DNA of 64,000 nt from Tenacibaculum todarodis. GTDB lineage: Bacteria > Bacteroidota > Bacteroidia > Flavobacteriales > Flavobacteriaceae. A program made the position numbers and the translations under genes. Shown piece by piece: positions 56,901 through 64,000 of the stretch (positions within the stretch are counted from its first letter, which is position 1; the number at the start of each line of letters is the position of its first letter). The stretch spans positions 2,916,001 to 2,980,000 of the forward strand of contig NZ_CP018155.1 of NCBI RefSeq assembly GCF_001889045.1, written 5' to 3'. The notes beneath the pieces are model-generated. The model was not told where the DNA came from, ran no database searches, and saw only the letters and a list, made by a program, of their open reading frames with translations.

Positions 56901-57704
56901 GAATTTTTGATCTAAATCTCCAGCATCTTTTAAAGCCGCTTTAATAAATATTTTGTAGATATCAACATCTATATCTGCTGTATCTTTTATGATATCAAAA
57001 GAAGTTTTTGCAGTATCAACCGCTGTTTTGATATCAGTAAAATCTTGATTTCCTGTAATTGTTTTATAATTCTGTGCAATTTCAATGAGTGAATAATCAT
57101 CTAAAAGATTCCCTACAGCTGTTTTTATGTTTCCAATTTGTGTGATAATATTAGACAATTCTGCTTTAATATTTGCTCCGCCAGTCCAATTATCATGTAT
57201 GCTTTGAAAATTAGCTTTTACTTCATCTATAGCATTGTCATATGGAGAAGTACCACCGTTTAAAAATACATTAATAATTTCTTCAACAACTTCTTGTTCG
57301 CTTTCTATATCTGCCATAGATAGTAGAATGTCTAAAAAAGCATCTGGAGCATAAGAAAAACCTTTAGTTTCAAACTCATTGATATAACGTTTAATAGGCC
57401 AACGCCAATCCATAGCAATTGGAAAGTTAGAATAGCCAGTAGTTTTACCATGAAAAAACACCAAATGCATACCTGTACCCAATAAAGGTAAGTCTAACTC
57501 TTTACCTAATAATGTTAAACTATAAAAAGCAGTATCTCCATCTGGTGAATGCTCTACTATATAATTGGTATAGCGTAAATCTCCTAAAAGAAAGTTAATG
57601 CCACCTTGAACAAATTGCTCAACTGCTTTTAAATCTTCTGGGATAGCACTTGCGTCTATGAGAGTAGAAAGTTTTGGATGGTATGTTGTTGGTGTTGTTG
57701 GCAT
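50907..57704 (-). CDS. Giant unknown protein, 2265 aa, beta-rich core and cysteine-rich coiled coil
   Basis: No signal peptide. Residues 1-300 are helical with DTAKTSFDIIKDTADI-type segments. About 330-1140 form a long glycine-rich, amphipathic beta region (GLSGGAAMKM, GGGIALGGSVDIKVFGVGF, LPVPIPLGPTPLGIFSFRG) that alternates like a solenoid or groove and recalls DUF6603-type giants, though I am not sure. About 1490-1690 is a coiled coil rich in cysteine (for example SCKNEIEIALNNKNKFCE and CEKWTNTLNEKENECKE), unusual for a cytoplasmic protein. The C-terminus is beta-rich. It lies between the 503-aa and 1950-aa genes in the operon. Confidence 0.65.
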   Translation of the reverse strand: MPTTPTTYHPKLSTLIDASAIPEDLKAVEQFVQGGINFLLGDLRYTNYIVEHSPDGDTAFYSLTLLGKELDLPLLGTGMHLVFFHGKTTGYSNFPIAMDWRWPIKRYINEFETKGFSYAPDAFLDILLSMADIESEQEVVEEIINVFLNGGTSPYDNAIDEVKANFQSIHDNWTGGANIKAELSNIITQIGNIKTAVGNLLDDYSLIEIAQNYKTITGNQDFTDIKTAVDTAKTSFDIIKDTADIDVDIYKIFIKAALKDAGDLDQKFDKLFELFQTWLGNITKEDVEYLLIPQFGFELTEIKMALQFPRKWLVPVKQITQVGGLLWVEDETPIPGTSPVEYKRAAIEFTAGAVKYHTQTGFDIDILESQSTSLPHCMIPKMELRLELLNIKLDLSRKKNIAEAIADDRPDDFIGAFIANANIYLPDKWFTFDPDGSTLKLYAKDVLVGTGGVTGIFGLEAVAGMDAKLEENTLLKDGRTITILKASGTNTDNDPDLIDKGDEVKVGTELLEKGRYLLNNGGSIFVDKDGKLEKFVSSDGSLSYLFGKKDASGNLEKGAWEIGFNSFYLKMIQNKVIESEIKGFITIPKFKQFVPETQKYLAGDLKINLQAFFENDGDFKMSASPENGLCFGIKDVFYIKVDKLELGQDDAKTYIETSGSIHFDNNEFLKDYLKDPIEIEKLRVYSDGSFEIEGGSIPIPAAVTMALGPVEVSITNITMGSEDVNPKLKFIGFDCGVSAGSAGLDMRGDGIKLMFNEDGSVMYLKINGIGVNLIIPATASEEDAALIIKGYLSMREVEYEGGISFSLPQIGLSGGAAMKMRPKVPAFVIDSFLSLPVPIPLGPTPLGIFSFRGLFGLRYAPDLPDGALQDPKVFFDFYKEKRPNPLNANNPDNGLHLGKIVYPEDEDMENTDTPISIGAGLTIATTADPETFSMEAFLFLSIPQFLLISGRANVMGPQVTPLSSEVPFFAYLAITKEFISIGMGADFKMNKDKGQFVEFEVEAQMAFFFNNPSAWYIHLGTKQKPNVARVIKEVFNLNAYAYLMLSAQGVQAGAGMKFDFKKKYGPVKVSAHAYLDTWVMMSFKQFQVGGGIALGGSVDIKVFGVGFYIGLDAYLMATLPKPFLIKGGVKVCVVVNLRIKKIKKCADINFKWELNKQIDRTPIGVIKIEENNEFVSAFHIGSEQPYQLNSIVKNNGGFPSKNDDATVIPMDTFIDIMLNKAVDPTNLVSIGGFTNPPSQNTEAVPPASVSTRVDHSFFIEEVNIKAWNNTTSNWVDYHPYEALGSDSFMDPAIIPSDLKIGYWQKQGKEYNKMRILSNSPFSFTNNSPNKFVPEQIGMTAGTLFCRAKEKSWHCENWNPENYFIKDKNTKFKDLLIKSLKHDASVLPFLNVFNIPHSIKMSNQGVFEIVFPEAVLECKTKLFSYAKNVKISFYGIRNITVFQDLKEEVDGVEVVVEEVEKTLGEEYILIEERLLASPDWLVDVTYLSEETTIRKISIEPVAYDLNKANKLKNEIHELELLLLEEQKSKEYKVALKRKINELNSLTAISCPKTTSEQEIKETEQEIKNLEKQQESCKNEIEIALNNKNKFCEISTEKEELLELCFIKGECIINNDKNCLQNLEKRKIDRNLAKLIEQISKLNEKYCETYKNYVSRLHKRLKRDYEKAKGNCEKWTNTLNEKENECKEISEKIRSLYILKEKINPNEKEGNIDKCATYIHQICWLTEEDVLYNNSIPSVAALEAEYDSMQLANKVIAPIWKPDINYCLEIITKENISGVTLPVEETYYIQFKTQGPIGHFGLEHLSQSVKDQFKLESDGKRKDRKYKLDELGEFILDEFNNKIEVFEMQLDVPELSLRSYINHKISYPDTTGNIINAKPLYFENPDLKIFYNHPFVYHMFNKWPDYKNLGESDCDIGLRVKDPTENFGVKDSELTTENQHQLAVISQFPVSTVAWKENDNPPIPKGIEAINNLRNPKIKNPDFDGQTCWQIGGDPITPLQKNMEVKVEHLLPSKLYNAVVFGIYNGTEKNIHSYPFQTSRFANLQEHINSYKLKGKAGDTKDAVYTINLELGNDVTTATKEIVKTLLIAVGMEAHYPYDDKTLQAYPNDCERIVKEYLPGLKEMLPPVGTEFNLLVETNTNHFIGTWIRSVEPLNDPRIPNEVIEKSIFPIYDNLKQSLYDKYSIDFENDTMSNLESNLELLFNSTWLKSKFVSIYSKDRTEVLILNMSNTNLPNNLKFRFDYLQWDNNQDKYVEIPPSFTTKNLNV

Positions 57705-57714
57705 ATTTATTAAT

Positions 57715-59226
57715 TTATTTTAAATGAGAATACCATTTTTTATATAAAGTTTCTTTGTCTAATTCCAGATGAGCTGAATTAGTAACAGGTGTACTGCTAA
57801 ATTCAAATATCGTATCGATTAAAAATTGTTCATCAACATTCAAATATGCCCCCCAAGATTTAAACTTCCATTCAAAATAATAATAGTCAACTAAATAATT
57901 TGTTTTTAGTCCTCCTCCTCCAGATGCGCCTGGGGAAGGATAGGTCATATAAGAACTTGTATCCTCTCGTGCATAATAATAGGAACTAAAATCTCTAAGG
58001 TTATTATTTGGCGGGAGAAGGTTTTGTTTCTGGGTTTTAAGTTTGAAATCATTTTTATCCTCTAAATTTGAAAATGTATTAGTACTTTTTGAGGGAAACA
58101 TAGTGCTAGTGACAAAATATTTAAGAATATTTTTTAAATGCTCTTTGTAATTAATATCATCAATTTCTATTACACTAGATAATGCGCCAAAAACATTATT
58201 TTGTTGATGAAATAACTTTTCATAAAGAATATTATATTGATGAAAATTATAACCAGCATTGGATTCATTTTTGTTAAGTAAAAATTTTTTTAACTCATTA
58301 TAATTGTCTTTCAATATATCATAATGGTTATAAATTTCTGTACGTATATCATACAGGTTAAATCTATCACCAGTATTTGATAATGATTTTATTGAAAGCT
58401 TAATTACAGGTTTTCCAATTTCACCAATTATTTTTACAGTTACCGCACTTAATGAAGCAACTGCACCAAGTGGGATAATAGCAATTGAAAATATCGTAGT
58501 CGCAAGAATAGAAATTATTGAAGTTGTTTTCTTGTTAAAATCTATTAATCCTTTTTCTTGTTGCTTAAAAGCAGGATGATACTTATTGACAATCTTATCA
58601 ATTAAATCATCAATTTTTTCTAAAATAGTTTCGTTTAAGTACCTAGAGACTGTATTAGGTACGGATAATTTTGAAGCTGAATTTGGCTTTATGACTTCAG
58701 CCATTTCTGATAAAGCCATTAAATGAAATATATAATGCTGATATCTATAGAATACTAAATATTTGAAGTCATTATGTTTAATGTCGATAATATGTTGTAC
58801 ACCATCTCCCCTAACTTTAAAATATAAAACAGGAAAAACGTCTTTATCATTTAAACTATTACTAATTTTAAATTTTTCAAAATCAAAAACTTTAATTATA
58901 CTATCATTAATAATGAAATAATCATCGCTATTTCCGAAGACAATATGAGTAGAGTCACTACCAGTCCTAAATTGTAAAGTCTCTATTTCATCAAAAATCA
59001 AAAATCTGAAGTGATTAGCATATTTTGTTTGAAAAACAGATGCAAACTTAACTTCAACTAAGTCATCAAATAAAAGGCCGTTTTGAAAAGGCCCAATTTT
59101 CTCTTCAGATATAGTTTCATAATAATATCCAACTGTTTCAATTAGTTCTAAATGATTTTTAACTCCTGCAGAAGTGATATTCTTAGTATTACTTGTATTA
59201 GCATTTGTACTAATTAAAATCTCCAT
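57715..59226 (-). CDS. Unknown protein, 503 aa, with a central hydrophobic segment
   Basis: Not recognised. It starts 1 bp after the stop of the 666-aa gene. No signal peptide. The N-terminal 170 residues are beta-rich, ending in KYLVFYRYQHYIFHLMALSEM. Residues 234-265 are hydrophobic (SIISILATTIFSIAIIPLGA), long enough for one or two membrane or pore-like helices. The rest is charged and helical (about 290-370), followed by a glycine-rich tail (PSPGASGGGG). A membrane-contacting part of the operon product is possible (inference). Confidence 0.6.
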   Translation of the reverse strand: MEILISTNANTSNTKNITSAGVKNHLELIETVGYYYETISEEKIGPFQNGLLFDDLVEVKFASVFQTKYANHFRFLIFDEIETLQFRTGSDSTHIVFGNSDDYFIINDSIIKVFDFEKFKISNSLNDKDVFPVLYFKVRGDGVQHIIDIKHNDFKYLVFYRYQHYIFHLMALSEMAEVIKPNSASKLSVPNTVSRYLNETILEKIDDLIDKIVNKYHPAFKQQEKGLIDFNKKTTSIISILATTIFSIAIIPLGAVASLSAVTVKIIGEIGKPVIKLSIKSLSNTGDRFNLYDIRTEIYNHYDILKDNYNELKKFLLNKNESNAGYNFHQYNILYEKLFHQQNNVFGALSSVIEIDDINYKEHLKNILKYFVTSTMFPSKSTNTFSNLEDKNDFKLKTQKQNLLPPNNNLRDFSSYYYAREDTSSYMTYPSPGASGGGGLKTNYLVDYYYFEWKFKSWGAYLNVDEQFLIDTIFEFSSTPVTNSAHLELDKETLYKKWYSHLK

Positions 59227-59227
59227 A

Positions 59228-61228
59228 TCAATTCTTTTTTATTAAGGTGATTTGAGTTGAATTTATATCTCGTAATTGTATTTTTCTATAACTATTTATC
59301 TCTGCTTTGGTAATACCTAAAGAGGTTTTTGTTATGTTTCTATTTTTTACTGATAATTTCACATTTAAAAAACTAAAGAACTCAGAAGGTATAGAAATCA
59401 GATTATTATATTCGCTTTTTGATATTGCTATTACACTACCCAATAATTTACTTCTAAATGCAAGATTAGAATTAAAAAAATCAGATTTAGCTTCAATAGT
59501 ATCATAGAGCCTACCTTCGAAAGCATATTTTCTTTTATCTATAGTTGTTTTAGTATTATTTGAATAGATTACCCTATCAATCAGTTCAGTGATGATTGAT
59601 TTATTTTCAGAAACATAAAAATTAGTAAGTCTATAGAAGAACTGCTTCTTATGAATTGTTAAATCAAAAGTTGGAGTGATGAAAAAATAGATATTGTTTG
59701 CATCTTCTGCAATACCTGGATTTCCAACAAATAATTCATCTCCATTAACAGTACTATAACTAACAAGAACTTCTTCGCGATAAACAATAGCTTTGACTGA
59801 AACATTATTACGAATTGGGCGAAGGTTTAAAGAGTGAGGACGATAAAGATTATCTATATTGTAAATTATATTAGGTAATAATTTTGTCGAATTAGAATGG
59901 TCTTTATTTGCGTTATATCGTTCAAAATATTTTAAACCTACATAAATGGAAATTACTTCATCTAATAAGGATAAAGGAATTAAAAAATTCACTTCTTTTA
60001 GATTAGTTTGTCCTGTTGTTGTAACGTGTAGTTGAAATCTATGTTTTGCTTTCTTTTTTTTGAAGCTCTTTACATAGCCCGAAGACATATAAACCAAGGG
60101 ATTAGTATTTTCACCAATAGGCAGACTAACTCTCGCTTTAATCGATTTTTTGTAATAAGATGGCGGTATACTATCATTGTTAATTATAAATATTGGCCAA
60201 CCTGAACCGTAAAAATTGAACGAATTTTGTGATAAATTCGCATTTTCGTCAAGGCTAAATCGAATATTGGGGCTATATTTTCTAAAAAAATTAAATGAAA
60301 AACCACTATCCTCCTTGATATTGAGATAAACTTTATTTTTATTTTTAAATTTATCAAGAACATCATTATATATTTCCTGCGGTGTATTCAATTTGGTTTT
60401 ATTAGCACCACTCATATAAAAAACTTTTGATCTACAAAAACTACCATAAAAAGCACAAGGGTCTATATAGTTGAGGCATTCTTCCTTGGCGTGCCAATGT
60501 AAAAAGTAGTCTGCGTCATCTACTTGCCATGTATTATTATCATTTAACGGGTCTGTTATAGTGTCTACTTCTATGAAATTTTTAAAAGTACGAGCTAATT
60601 CAATTTTTGGTTCGTAGCCTAGGCGTTCTAACACTATTTCAAAACCAAATTCGGTTGCAAACTCTCCAATTTTGTCACCTGCTTTTACGCTTGGCAGTTG
60701 AAAATTTTCATTTGGATAATAAAAAAAGTTGTCTATAGGTTGGTCGTCTTTAAAGATAAAAGTTGGATTGCTATCAATTGTATGAGAAACAGAAGCATCA
60801 TAAGCTAAACCTAATACATCTTTAGAATTAGTTATAGGGCTGGTATTAGTAAGTTCTGGTTTCCAAGAATTATAAATATCTTCAATAAAAGGGGTATCCG
60901 TTTTTTTGCTAAAATCTATTGAGGTTCCATTTACAATAGAATCTTTTTTAACGCCTTTATATATAAAGTATTTAATAAAAGGAAAATCAAAAGGAGGTTG
61001 GTAGTTTGGTTTTAGTATAATACTGTAGGTAGTAGGACCATCTTCTTGTACACATATCATTCCATCGCAAACTGCAATTACAGGAGGTTTAGTATTTGCC
61101 TTTTTAATATGAAGATTGGTAATTCTGTATTTGTCTTTACCTCCTGCAGAACCAGCTGGTCCAAAAGCTTGATCTAGCGTTTGGTTTTTAACTTTAGTTG
61201 GGTCGGTATAGAAGAAGTATTTTTTCAA
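59228..61228 (-). CDS. Unknown protein, 666 aa, first gene of the giant-protein operon
   Basis: The start is TTG (61228); upstream the frame has no ATG before a stop, and the next internal Met is at about residue 57. The N-terminus MKKYFFYTDPTKVKNQTLDQ has no signal peptide. Beta-rich, with a cysteine group at about 250-270 (CLNYIDPCAFYGSFC). Motifs such as FYGSGWPIFIINND are unrecognised. It heads a tightly packed run (1, 10 and 2 bp gaps to the next three genes), so it should be made together with them. The function is unknown. Confidence 0.6.
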   Translation of the reverse strand: MKKYFFYTDPTKVKNQTLDQAFGPAGSAGGKDKYRITNLHIKKANTKPPVIAVCDGMICVQEDGPTTYSIILKPNYQPPFDFPFIKYFIYKGVKKDSIVNGTSIDFSKKTDTPFIEDIYNSWKPELTNTSPITNSKDVLGLAYDASVSHTIDSNPTFIFKDDQPIDNFFYYPNENFQLPSVKAGDKIGEFATEFGFEIVLERLGYEPKIELARTFKNFIEVDTITDPLNDNNTWQVDDADYFLHWHAKEECLNYIDPCAFYGSFCRSKVFYMSGANKTKLNTPQEIYNDVLDKFKNKNKVYLNIKEDSGFSFNFFRKYSPNIRFSLDENANLSQNSFNFYGSGWPIFIINNDSIPPSYYKKSIKARVSLPIGENTNPLVYMSSGYVKSFKKKKAKHRFQLHVTTTGQTNLKEVNFLIPLSLLDEVISIYVGLKYFERYNANKDHSNSTKLLPNIIYNIDNLYRPHSLNLRPIRNNVSVKAIVYREEVLVSYSTVNGDELFVGNPGIAEDANNIYFFITPTFDLTIHKKQFFYRLTNFYVSENKSIITELIDRVIYSNNTKTTIDKRKYAFEGRLYDTIEAKSDFFNSNLAFRSKLLGSVIAISKSEYNNLISIPSEFFSFLNVKLSVKNRNITKTSLGITKAEINSYRKIQLRDINSTQITLIKKN

Positions 61229-61493
61229 AGATTTTTTTTTAAAGTTATGATATTTTCATTAATATAATCACGGTTAAAAACCCCTTTTTTTAACAGTTAT
61301 TTATTTTTTTAACTATTTCACTAATATAAATGTATTAATTTTAATGAAGGTAAAGGCTTATTACTTGTTGAAAGAAGGTGGTAAGTAGTTTACTAATTGA
61401 TGTTTGTTTGACGTATTTTTTTATTGTTAGATTTATAATAGCTCTTCGGTAAGTTTTATTTAAGTAATCAAAATAGAAAAAGCTATGAATTAT
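61229..61493. other. Non-coding stretch upstream of the giant-protein operon
   Basis: AT-rich with no ORF. A short inverted repeat (GTTAAAAA / TTTTTAAC around CCCC, 61272-61292) lies about 45 bp before the TTG start and could be an operator. No TAnnTTTG box with a TTG partner was found. Confidence 0.4.
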
Positions 61494-61834
61494 TTAGAAG
61501 AAAATTAGATACACAATTTTTGTGTATCTAATTCATAATTAATTTTCCATTTCTAAAAAAGAAATAATTTCGCTCATCATATTCTCCCAAGCAAACCAGG
61601 ATAACCAATTAAAATAGTTGGTTTCATCTTGTGGACTAGGTCTGTTTACTAATTTACCACAATCGTATTCAAATTCATCTAAAATTTGTAATATCGATAA
61701 ATGATATTTTTTAGCGAAAGCTACTGTGTCTTTATAATAAATCATCCCAGGAACAGATCCGCTGTTTGCTGAGTAATAATCTTGTGGATATTTTTTTATT
61801 AATGTCCATTCTACATTGCCTTGTTTCAGTAATT
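61494..61834. repeat. Direct repeat, right copy (341 bp, identical to 44471-44811)
   Basis: Same orientation and, by eye, every base identical to the left copy. Identity ends at 61834; the 5' part of the gene beyond (61835-61898) is diverged. This gives both 119-aa genes a mosaic structure. Confidence 0.9.
61504..61532. terminator. Bidirectional intrinsic terminator, right copy
   Basis: The same 13-bp perfect stem and TTT loop as at 44481-44509, as part of the repeat. It lies 6 bp past the stop of the right 119-aa gene. Confidence 0.7.
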
Positions 61835-61898
61835 GCTTGTGAAAATTTGGAAATGTACTGTGATTTTCCAAAAAGTTTTTCTTTGTTAATTTTGACAT
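61539..61898 (-). CDS. 119-aa hypothetical protein, right copy
   Basis: Paralogue of the gene at 44516-44875: residues 27-119 are identical, and the first 26 residues carry six changes (T5, N8, H13, T15, N18, Q22). The intact reading frame and the clustering of differences in the 5' end suggest recombination within the gene and not slow divergence. It runs away from the primase-like gene and towards the giant-protein operon. The function is unknown. Confidence 0.7.
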   Translation of the reverse strand: MSKLTKKNFLENHSTFPNFHKQLLKQGNVEWTLIKKYPQDYYSANSGSVPGMIYYKDTVAFAKKYHLSILQILDEFEYDCGKLVNRPSPQDETNYFNWLSWFAWENMMSEIISFLEMEN

Positions 61899-62111
61899 AA
61901 TATTATTTCTAATAAGGGTGTTACGGAAGAAATAAGCTCTTTATGTTTTCTGAAATTTGATGCAATTAAAAAAGAAGAACTAACAAATATATTGCATAGA
62001 GAGTTTAAGCTACCAAAAAGCATAAAAGTGAAGACTAATTCAGTCTCAATTTTTAACACTAAAAAGCCCAACAGCGACTTAAACCCCCTTGACCTTATAG
62101 TAAATACCTAA
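61896..62111 (+). pseudogene. Startless gene remnant, about 70 codons
   Basis: On the plus strand an open frame runs from the TGA at 61893-61895 to the TAA at 62109-62111 without ATG, GTG or TTG near its beginning, yet it reads like coding sequence (ISNKGVTEEISSLCFLKFD, then AIKKEELTNILHREFKLP, ending DLNPLDLIVNT). It begins exactly where the right 119-aa gene begins on the other strand, as if the insertion had removed its 5' part. A 9-bp hairpin follows its stop. The family is not recognised. Confidence 0.5.
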
Positions 62112-62126
62112 ATAAATACAAAATAG

Positions 62127-62150
62127 ATCCATAAATACGATTTTATGGAT
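62127..62150 (+). terminator. Hairpin after the gene remnant
   Basis: ATCCATAAA and TTTATGGAT form a 9-bp stem with a 6-base loop, followed by TTTC, 15 bp past the stop of the remnant. It is a weak but plausible terminator that would once have served the intact gene. The remaining bases up to 62254 hold nothing recognisable. Confidence 0.45.
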
Positions 62151-62254
62151 TTCTGATGTGGACCAGTTGAGGAAACTAGCTTCTAATTATATATTAAAGC
62201 ATGCTTCCCCAGCTTGGGATCACATAAAAAAGGTATCAAATCTTAAATTTAAAA

Positions 62255-63982
62255 ATGAATAATAGCTATTATTATTTTTCAACACACACAACCCGTCCGC
62301 AGGTTTACCATCAGTTAGTTGCATCTTCAGAATATCAAAAATTAGATGAAGAAACCCAAGATTTACTAGGTAAATTCGTAGGAGAATTTCCTAAACGTAA
62401 CAAGGAATTTAGTACCGTTGATTACTGTGCAAAATTTAACGTAAAACATAGATATGAACTCTATGAACTTAACAATCTAAAAACATTTACTCCAAATCAT
62501 TTTCTGTATAACTTCTTAAGTTACTCAAACCAATGGGACGCTAGTACAAGGTCATTTGGAAAAAACAGTAAAGAAAGAGCAGAAGAAATTACAGAAAAAG
62601 AAATCATCAATGAGATGACTAACCCAAACTCAAACATCAAAAAGTTACTTGAAGCTTCAGGAAGGAATCTTTCAGCAGTAAAACCATTTTTACCTGCGAT
62701 TATGATATCGCTAAAAACTAACACTAGAGACTCAGATAGAATGATATTCAAGCATACAGGTAGATTTTGTTTTGATTTTGATAAATTCAAAGATAAAAAT
62801 GAAGCTACTAAGTGGATGAATAAAGTATGGAAAGGTACTAAAAACGTAAAACCATACATGGCCTTTATATCTCCAAGAGGTAAAGGATTCAAGATGTTTT
62901 GTCAAGTAGATACTTCAAATTCTGATTTTCAAAGAGACTTTGGTTCCGAAGATAAGAAGGTAGTTTCAAAGCATCATAAAGTTTGGTATGAAGGAGCAAG
63001 AAAGGAATTGGAAAACAAATTTCCAGAACTTAAAGAAAGAATAGATTTAGCAACGAACGATTGTCAGCGTTTGACATATATTCCTTTTATCAACAATAAA
63101 TCTACCGATTTTAAATATAAGGCTTCTAAAGTTTCTACTTATTTTGAAATAGTTGAGAACGAAAGAAAACTAAAGCGTGAAGAACTCCAGAAAAAAATTT
63201 CTAAGCGACAAGTTGAGGTAGATAAAGTTATGAAGGATCAAAATATTGCATCTCCAGAAGAAGCTTACAATCTATTGCTGAAAAAGGAATCTTATAATTT
63301 TAATTTAGAACTAGAAACCGAGAAATTTATAAAAGTAGTAGATTTTATAGAAGAGCAAATCCATAAAGATTCACGTATCGAAGAGTGGGTTTCAACAGAA
63401 TTCAACAATTACGATTCTCTTCAAAAGATGAGTTGGGTTCTGTTTGGTGTGTTTGGAGATTTAGCAATAGAACAAATAAAAAGACTAATTCCAGCAGATT
63501 CTAATAAATTAGATGAAGATCATAATGATTACCGTTGGTCAATAAGATCTATGGATGATTATGAAACGAGTTTACTTAAATCTTTAACGCCTGCACCTTT
63601 CTATGCACGAGTAAGAAAATTACCAATTGTTAATGACTTCATTTCTGAAAACTTTGGAGTGAATTCTAAAAATTTATCTGATTTCAAAATAATAAACGAT
63701 TATTACGAAACTTACATTCGTAATAAAAACCTTGATAATGGTAAAGAAAATCTTTCTGAATTCTTAGATGATATAACAAGATATTTAGATAAGGATAGAT
63801 CTAGATTACCTTTAATAGAAAAATTCGATAACATTGCTCCAGAAATATCATTAGGTCCAAATGAGTATTTAGATAAAGATGTGATGCATAAATTATTTCA
63901 AAATAAATATTATGACAAGAAAATTTTCTTTTTACGAAGCCAGTGCGGTAAATTAAGTGCCGTCTCAAGATGGGAATCTTGA
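62255..63982 (+). CDS. BT4734/VirE N-terminal domain primase-like protein
   Basis: 575 aa, ATG start. Residues 20-300 contain a BT4734/VirE-N-type region: AVKPFLPAIMISLKTNTRDSDRMI, then FCFDFDKFKD with the paired aspartates of the primase-polymerase fold, ISPRGKGFKMFCQVD and NDCQRLTYIPF. About 310-575 is helical and not recognised. Such proteins are common in Bacteroidota mobile elements, often with a helicase or replication domain following, as may lie beyond the window. It may be shortened: the C-terminus (LSAVSRWES) ends without a known domain boundary. A role in element replication is inferred. Confidence 0.7.
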   Translation: MNNSYYYFSTHTTRPQVYHQLVASSEYQKLDEETQDLLGKFVGEFPKRNKEFSTVDYCAKFNVKHRYELYELNNLKTFTPNHFLYNFLSYSNQWDASTRSFGKNSKERAEEITEKEIINEMTNPNSNIKKLLEASGRNLSAVKPFLPAIMISLKTNTRDSDRMIFKHTGRFCFDFDKFKDKNEATKWMNKVWKGTKNVKPYMAFISPRGKGFKMFCQVDTSNSDFQRDFGSEDKKVVSKHHKVWYEGARKELENKFPELKERIDLATNDCQRLTYIPFINNKSTDFKYKASKVSTYFEIVENERKLKREELQKKISKRQVEVDKVMKDQNIASPEEAYNLLLKKESYNFNLELETEKFIKVVDFIEEQIHKDSRIEEWVSTEFNNYDSLQKMSWVLFGVFGDLAIEQIKRLIPADSNKLDEDHNDYRWSIRSMDDYETSLLKSLTPAPFYARVRKLPIVNDFISENFGVNSKNLSDFKIINDYYETYIRNKNLDNGKENLSEFLDDITRYLDKDRSRLPLIEKFDNIAPEISLGPNEYLDKDVMHKLFQNKYYDKKIFFLRSQCGKLSAVSRWES

Positions 63983-64000
63983 GTAATAAAACATTTTAAT

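Larger units (their letters stand above)
44471..61834. other. 17-kb block bounded by direct repeats (possible Campbell-type insertion)
   Basis: The block holds one copy of the 119-aa gene and the four-gene large-protein operon, and it is delimited by two identical 341-bp repeats in the same orientation. Distance between repeat starts is 17,023 bp. Recombination between the repeats would remove the block as a circle and leave one copy of the small gene. No integrase, transposase or terminal inverted repeat lies at its ends. Confidence 0.6.
23766..64000. mobile_element. Integrative element (left end in window, right end beyond)
   Basis: It starts at a tRNA/tmRNA-type att core, with a tyrosine recombinase as its first gene. 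It then carries defence-type cargo (restriction-like system, helicase/PIN/AAA operon), a large unknown operon bounded by direct repeats, and a BT4734/VirE-N primase-like gene of the kind found in Bacteroidota mobile elements. No conjugation or relaxase gene is in the window. The second att copy was not found in the remaining sequence, so the element is longer than 40 kb or its end has been lost. Confidence 0.65.

Noticed and set aside
44471..61834. Transposon or insertion sequence around the giant operon
   Set aside because: No transposase, no terminal inverted repeats and no short target duplication; the ends are 341-bp direct repeats inside a gene.
61886..62071. Minus-strand ORF of 61 aa
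   Set aside because: The opposite strand reads better as a gene remnant, and this ORF overlaps the start of the right 119-aa gene.
1..64000. CRISPR array
   Set aside because: No run of regularly spaced short repeats and no cas gene motif was seen.

Overview
The window is AT-rich chromosomal DNA from a member of the Bacteroidota, most likely a marine Flavobacteriaceae close to Polaribacter or Tenacibaculum. The evidence is several TAnnTTTG promoter -7 boxes (one, at 19784-19812, with a well-spaced TTG element), many short lipoproteins with an SC(K/T/Q) cleavage site, a SigZ-type sigma factor, a YgiQ radical SAM protein, FtsE beside a giant TPR protein and a plug-less beta-barrel protein, and a BT4734-type primase-like protein. 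The genus is inferred from gene style only.

Region 1 (1-23765) is ordinary chromosome. It holds a zinc metalloprotease cut by the window edge, a CocE/NonD hydrolase, a DJ-1/PfpI lipoprotein, YgiQ and a ParE-type toxin-antitoxin pair. Next is a possible metal/redox-stress cluster read on the minus strand: an 11-cysteine metallothionein-like peptide, a SigZ-like sigma factor with a cysteine tail, a methyltransferase, and an FAD monooxygenase carrying a DnaJ-like CxxCxGxG zinc module. Then come lipoprotein enzymes (amidohydrolase, M28 peptidase) with a DoxX protein, the beta-barrel/TPR pair opposite FtsE, and two glycosyltransferases with a 2OG-Fe(II) oxygenase.

Region 2 (23766 to the window end) looks like an integrative element. 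It begins at what appears to be the 3' end of a tRNA or tmRNA gene (minus strand, T-arm and acceptor half only), followed at once by a tyrosine recombinase. Its cargo has three blocks. (a) 25891-36246 is a MORC/MutL-like ATPase, Z1 helicase, DUF4420 PD-(D/E)XK nuclease, AIPR protein and two tandem C5-cytosine methyltransferases, an architecture previously predicted as restriction-modification. (b) 36356-44458 is a tightly coupled four-gene operon: UPF1-like SF1 helicase, PIN-domain protein, DUF1257/Ycf35-like protein and Ycf46-like AAA ATPase. I do not recognise this combination as a named system, and it is the best candidate here for something new. (c) 45052-61228 is an operon of four large proteins (666, 503, 2265 and 1950 aa) with no signal peptides and no function I can recognise.

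Block (c) is bounded by direct repeats: 341 identical bp (44471-44811 and 61494-61834) inside two copies of a 119-aa gene whose first 65 bp differ at about one base in five. This is the footprint of recombination within the gene and makes the 17,023-bp block look like a Campbell-type insertion. To its right are a startless gene remnant and a BT4734/VirE-N-type primase-like gene. The far end of the element lies outside the window.
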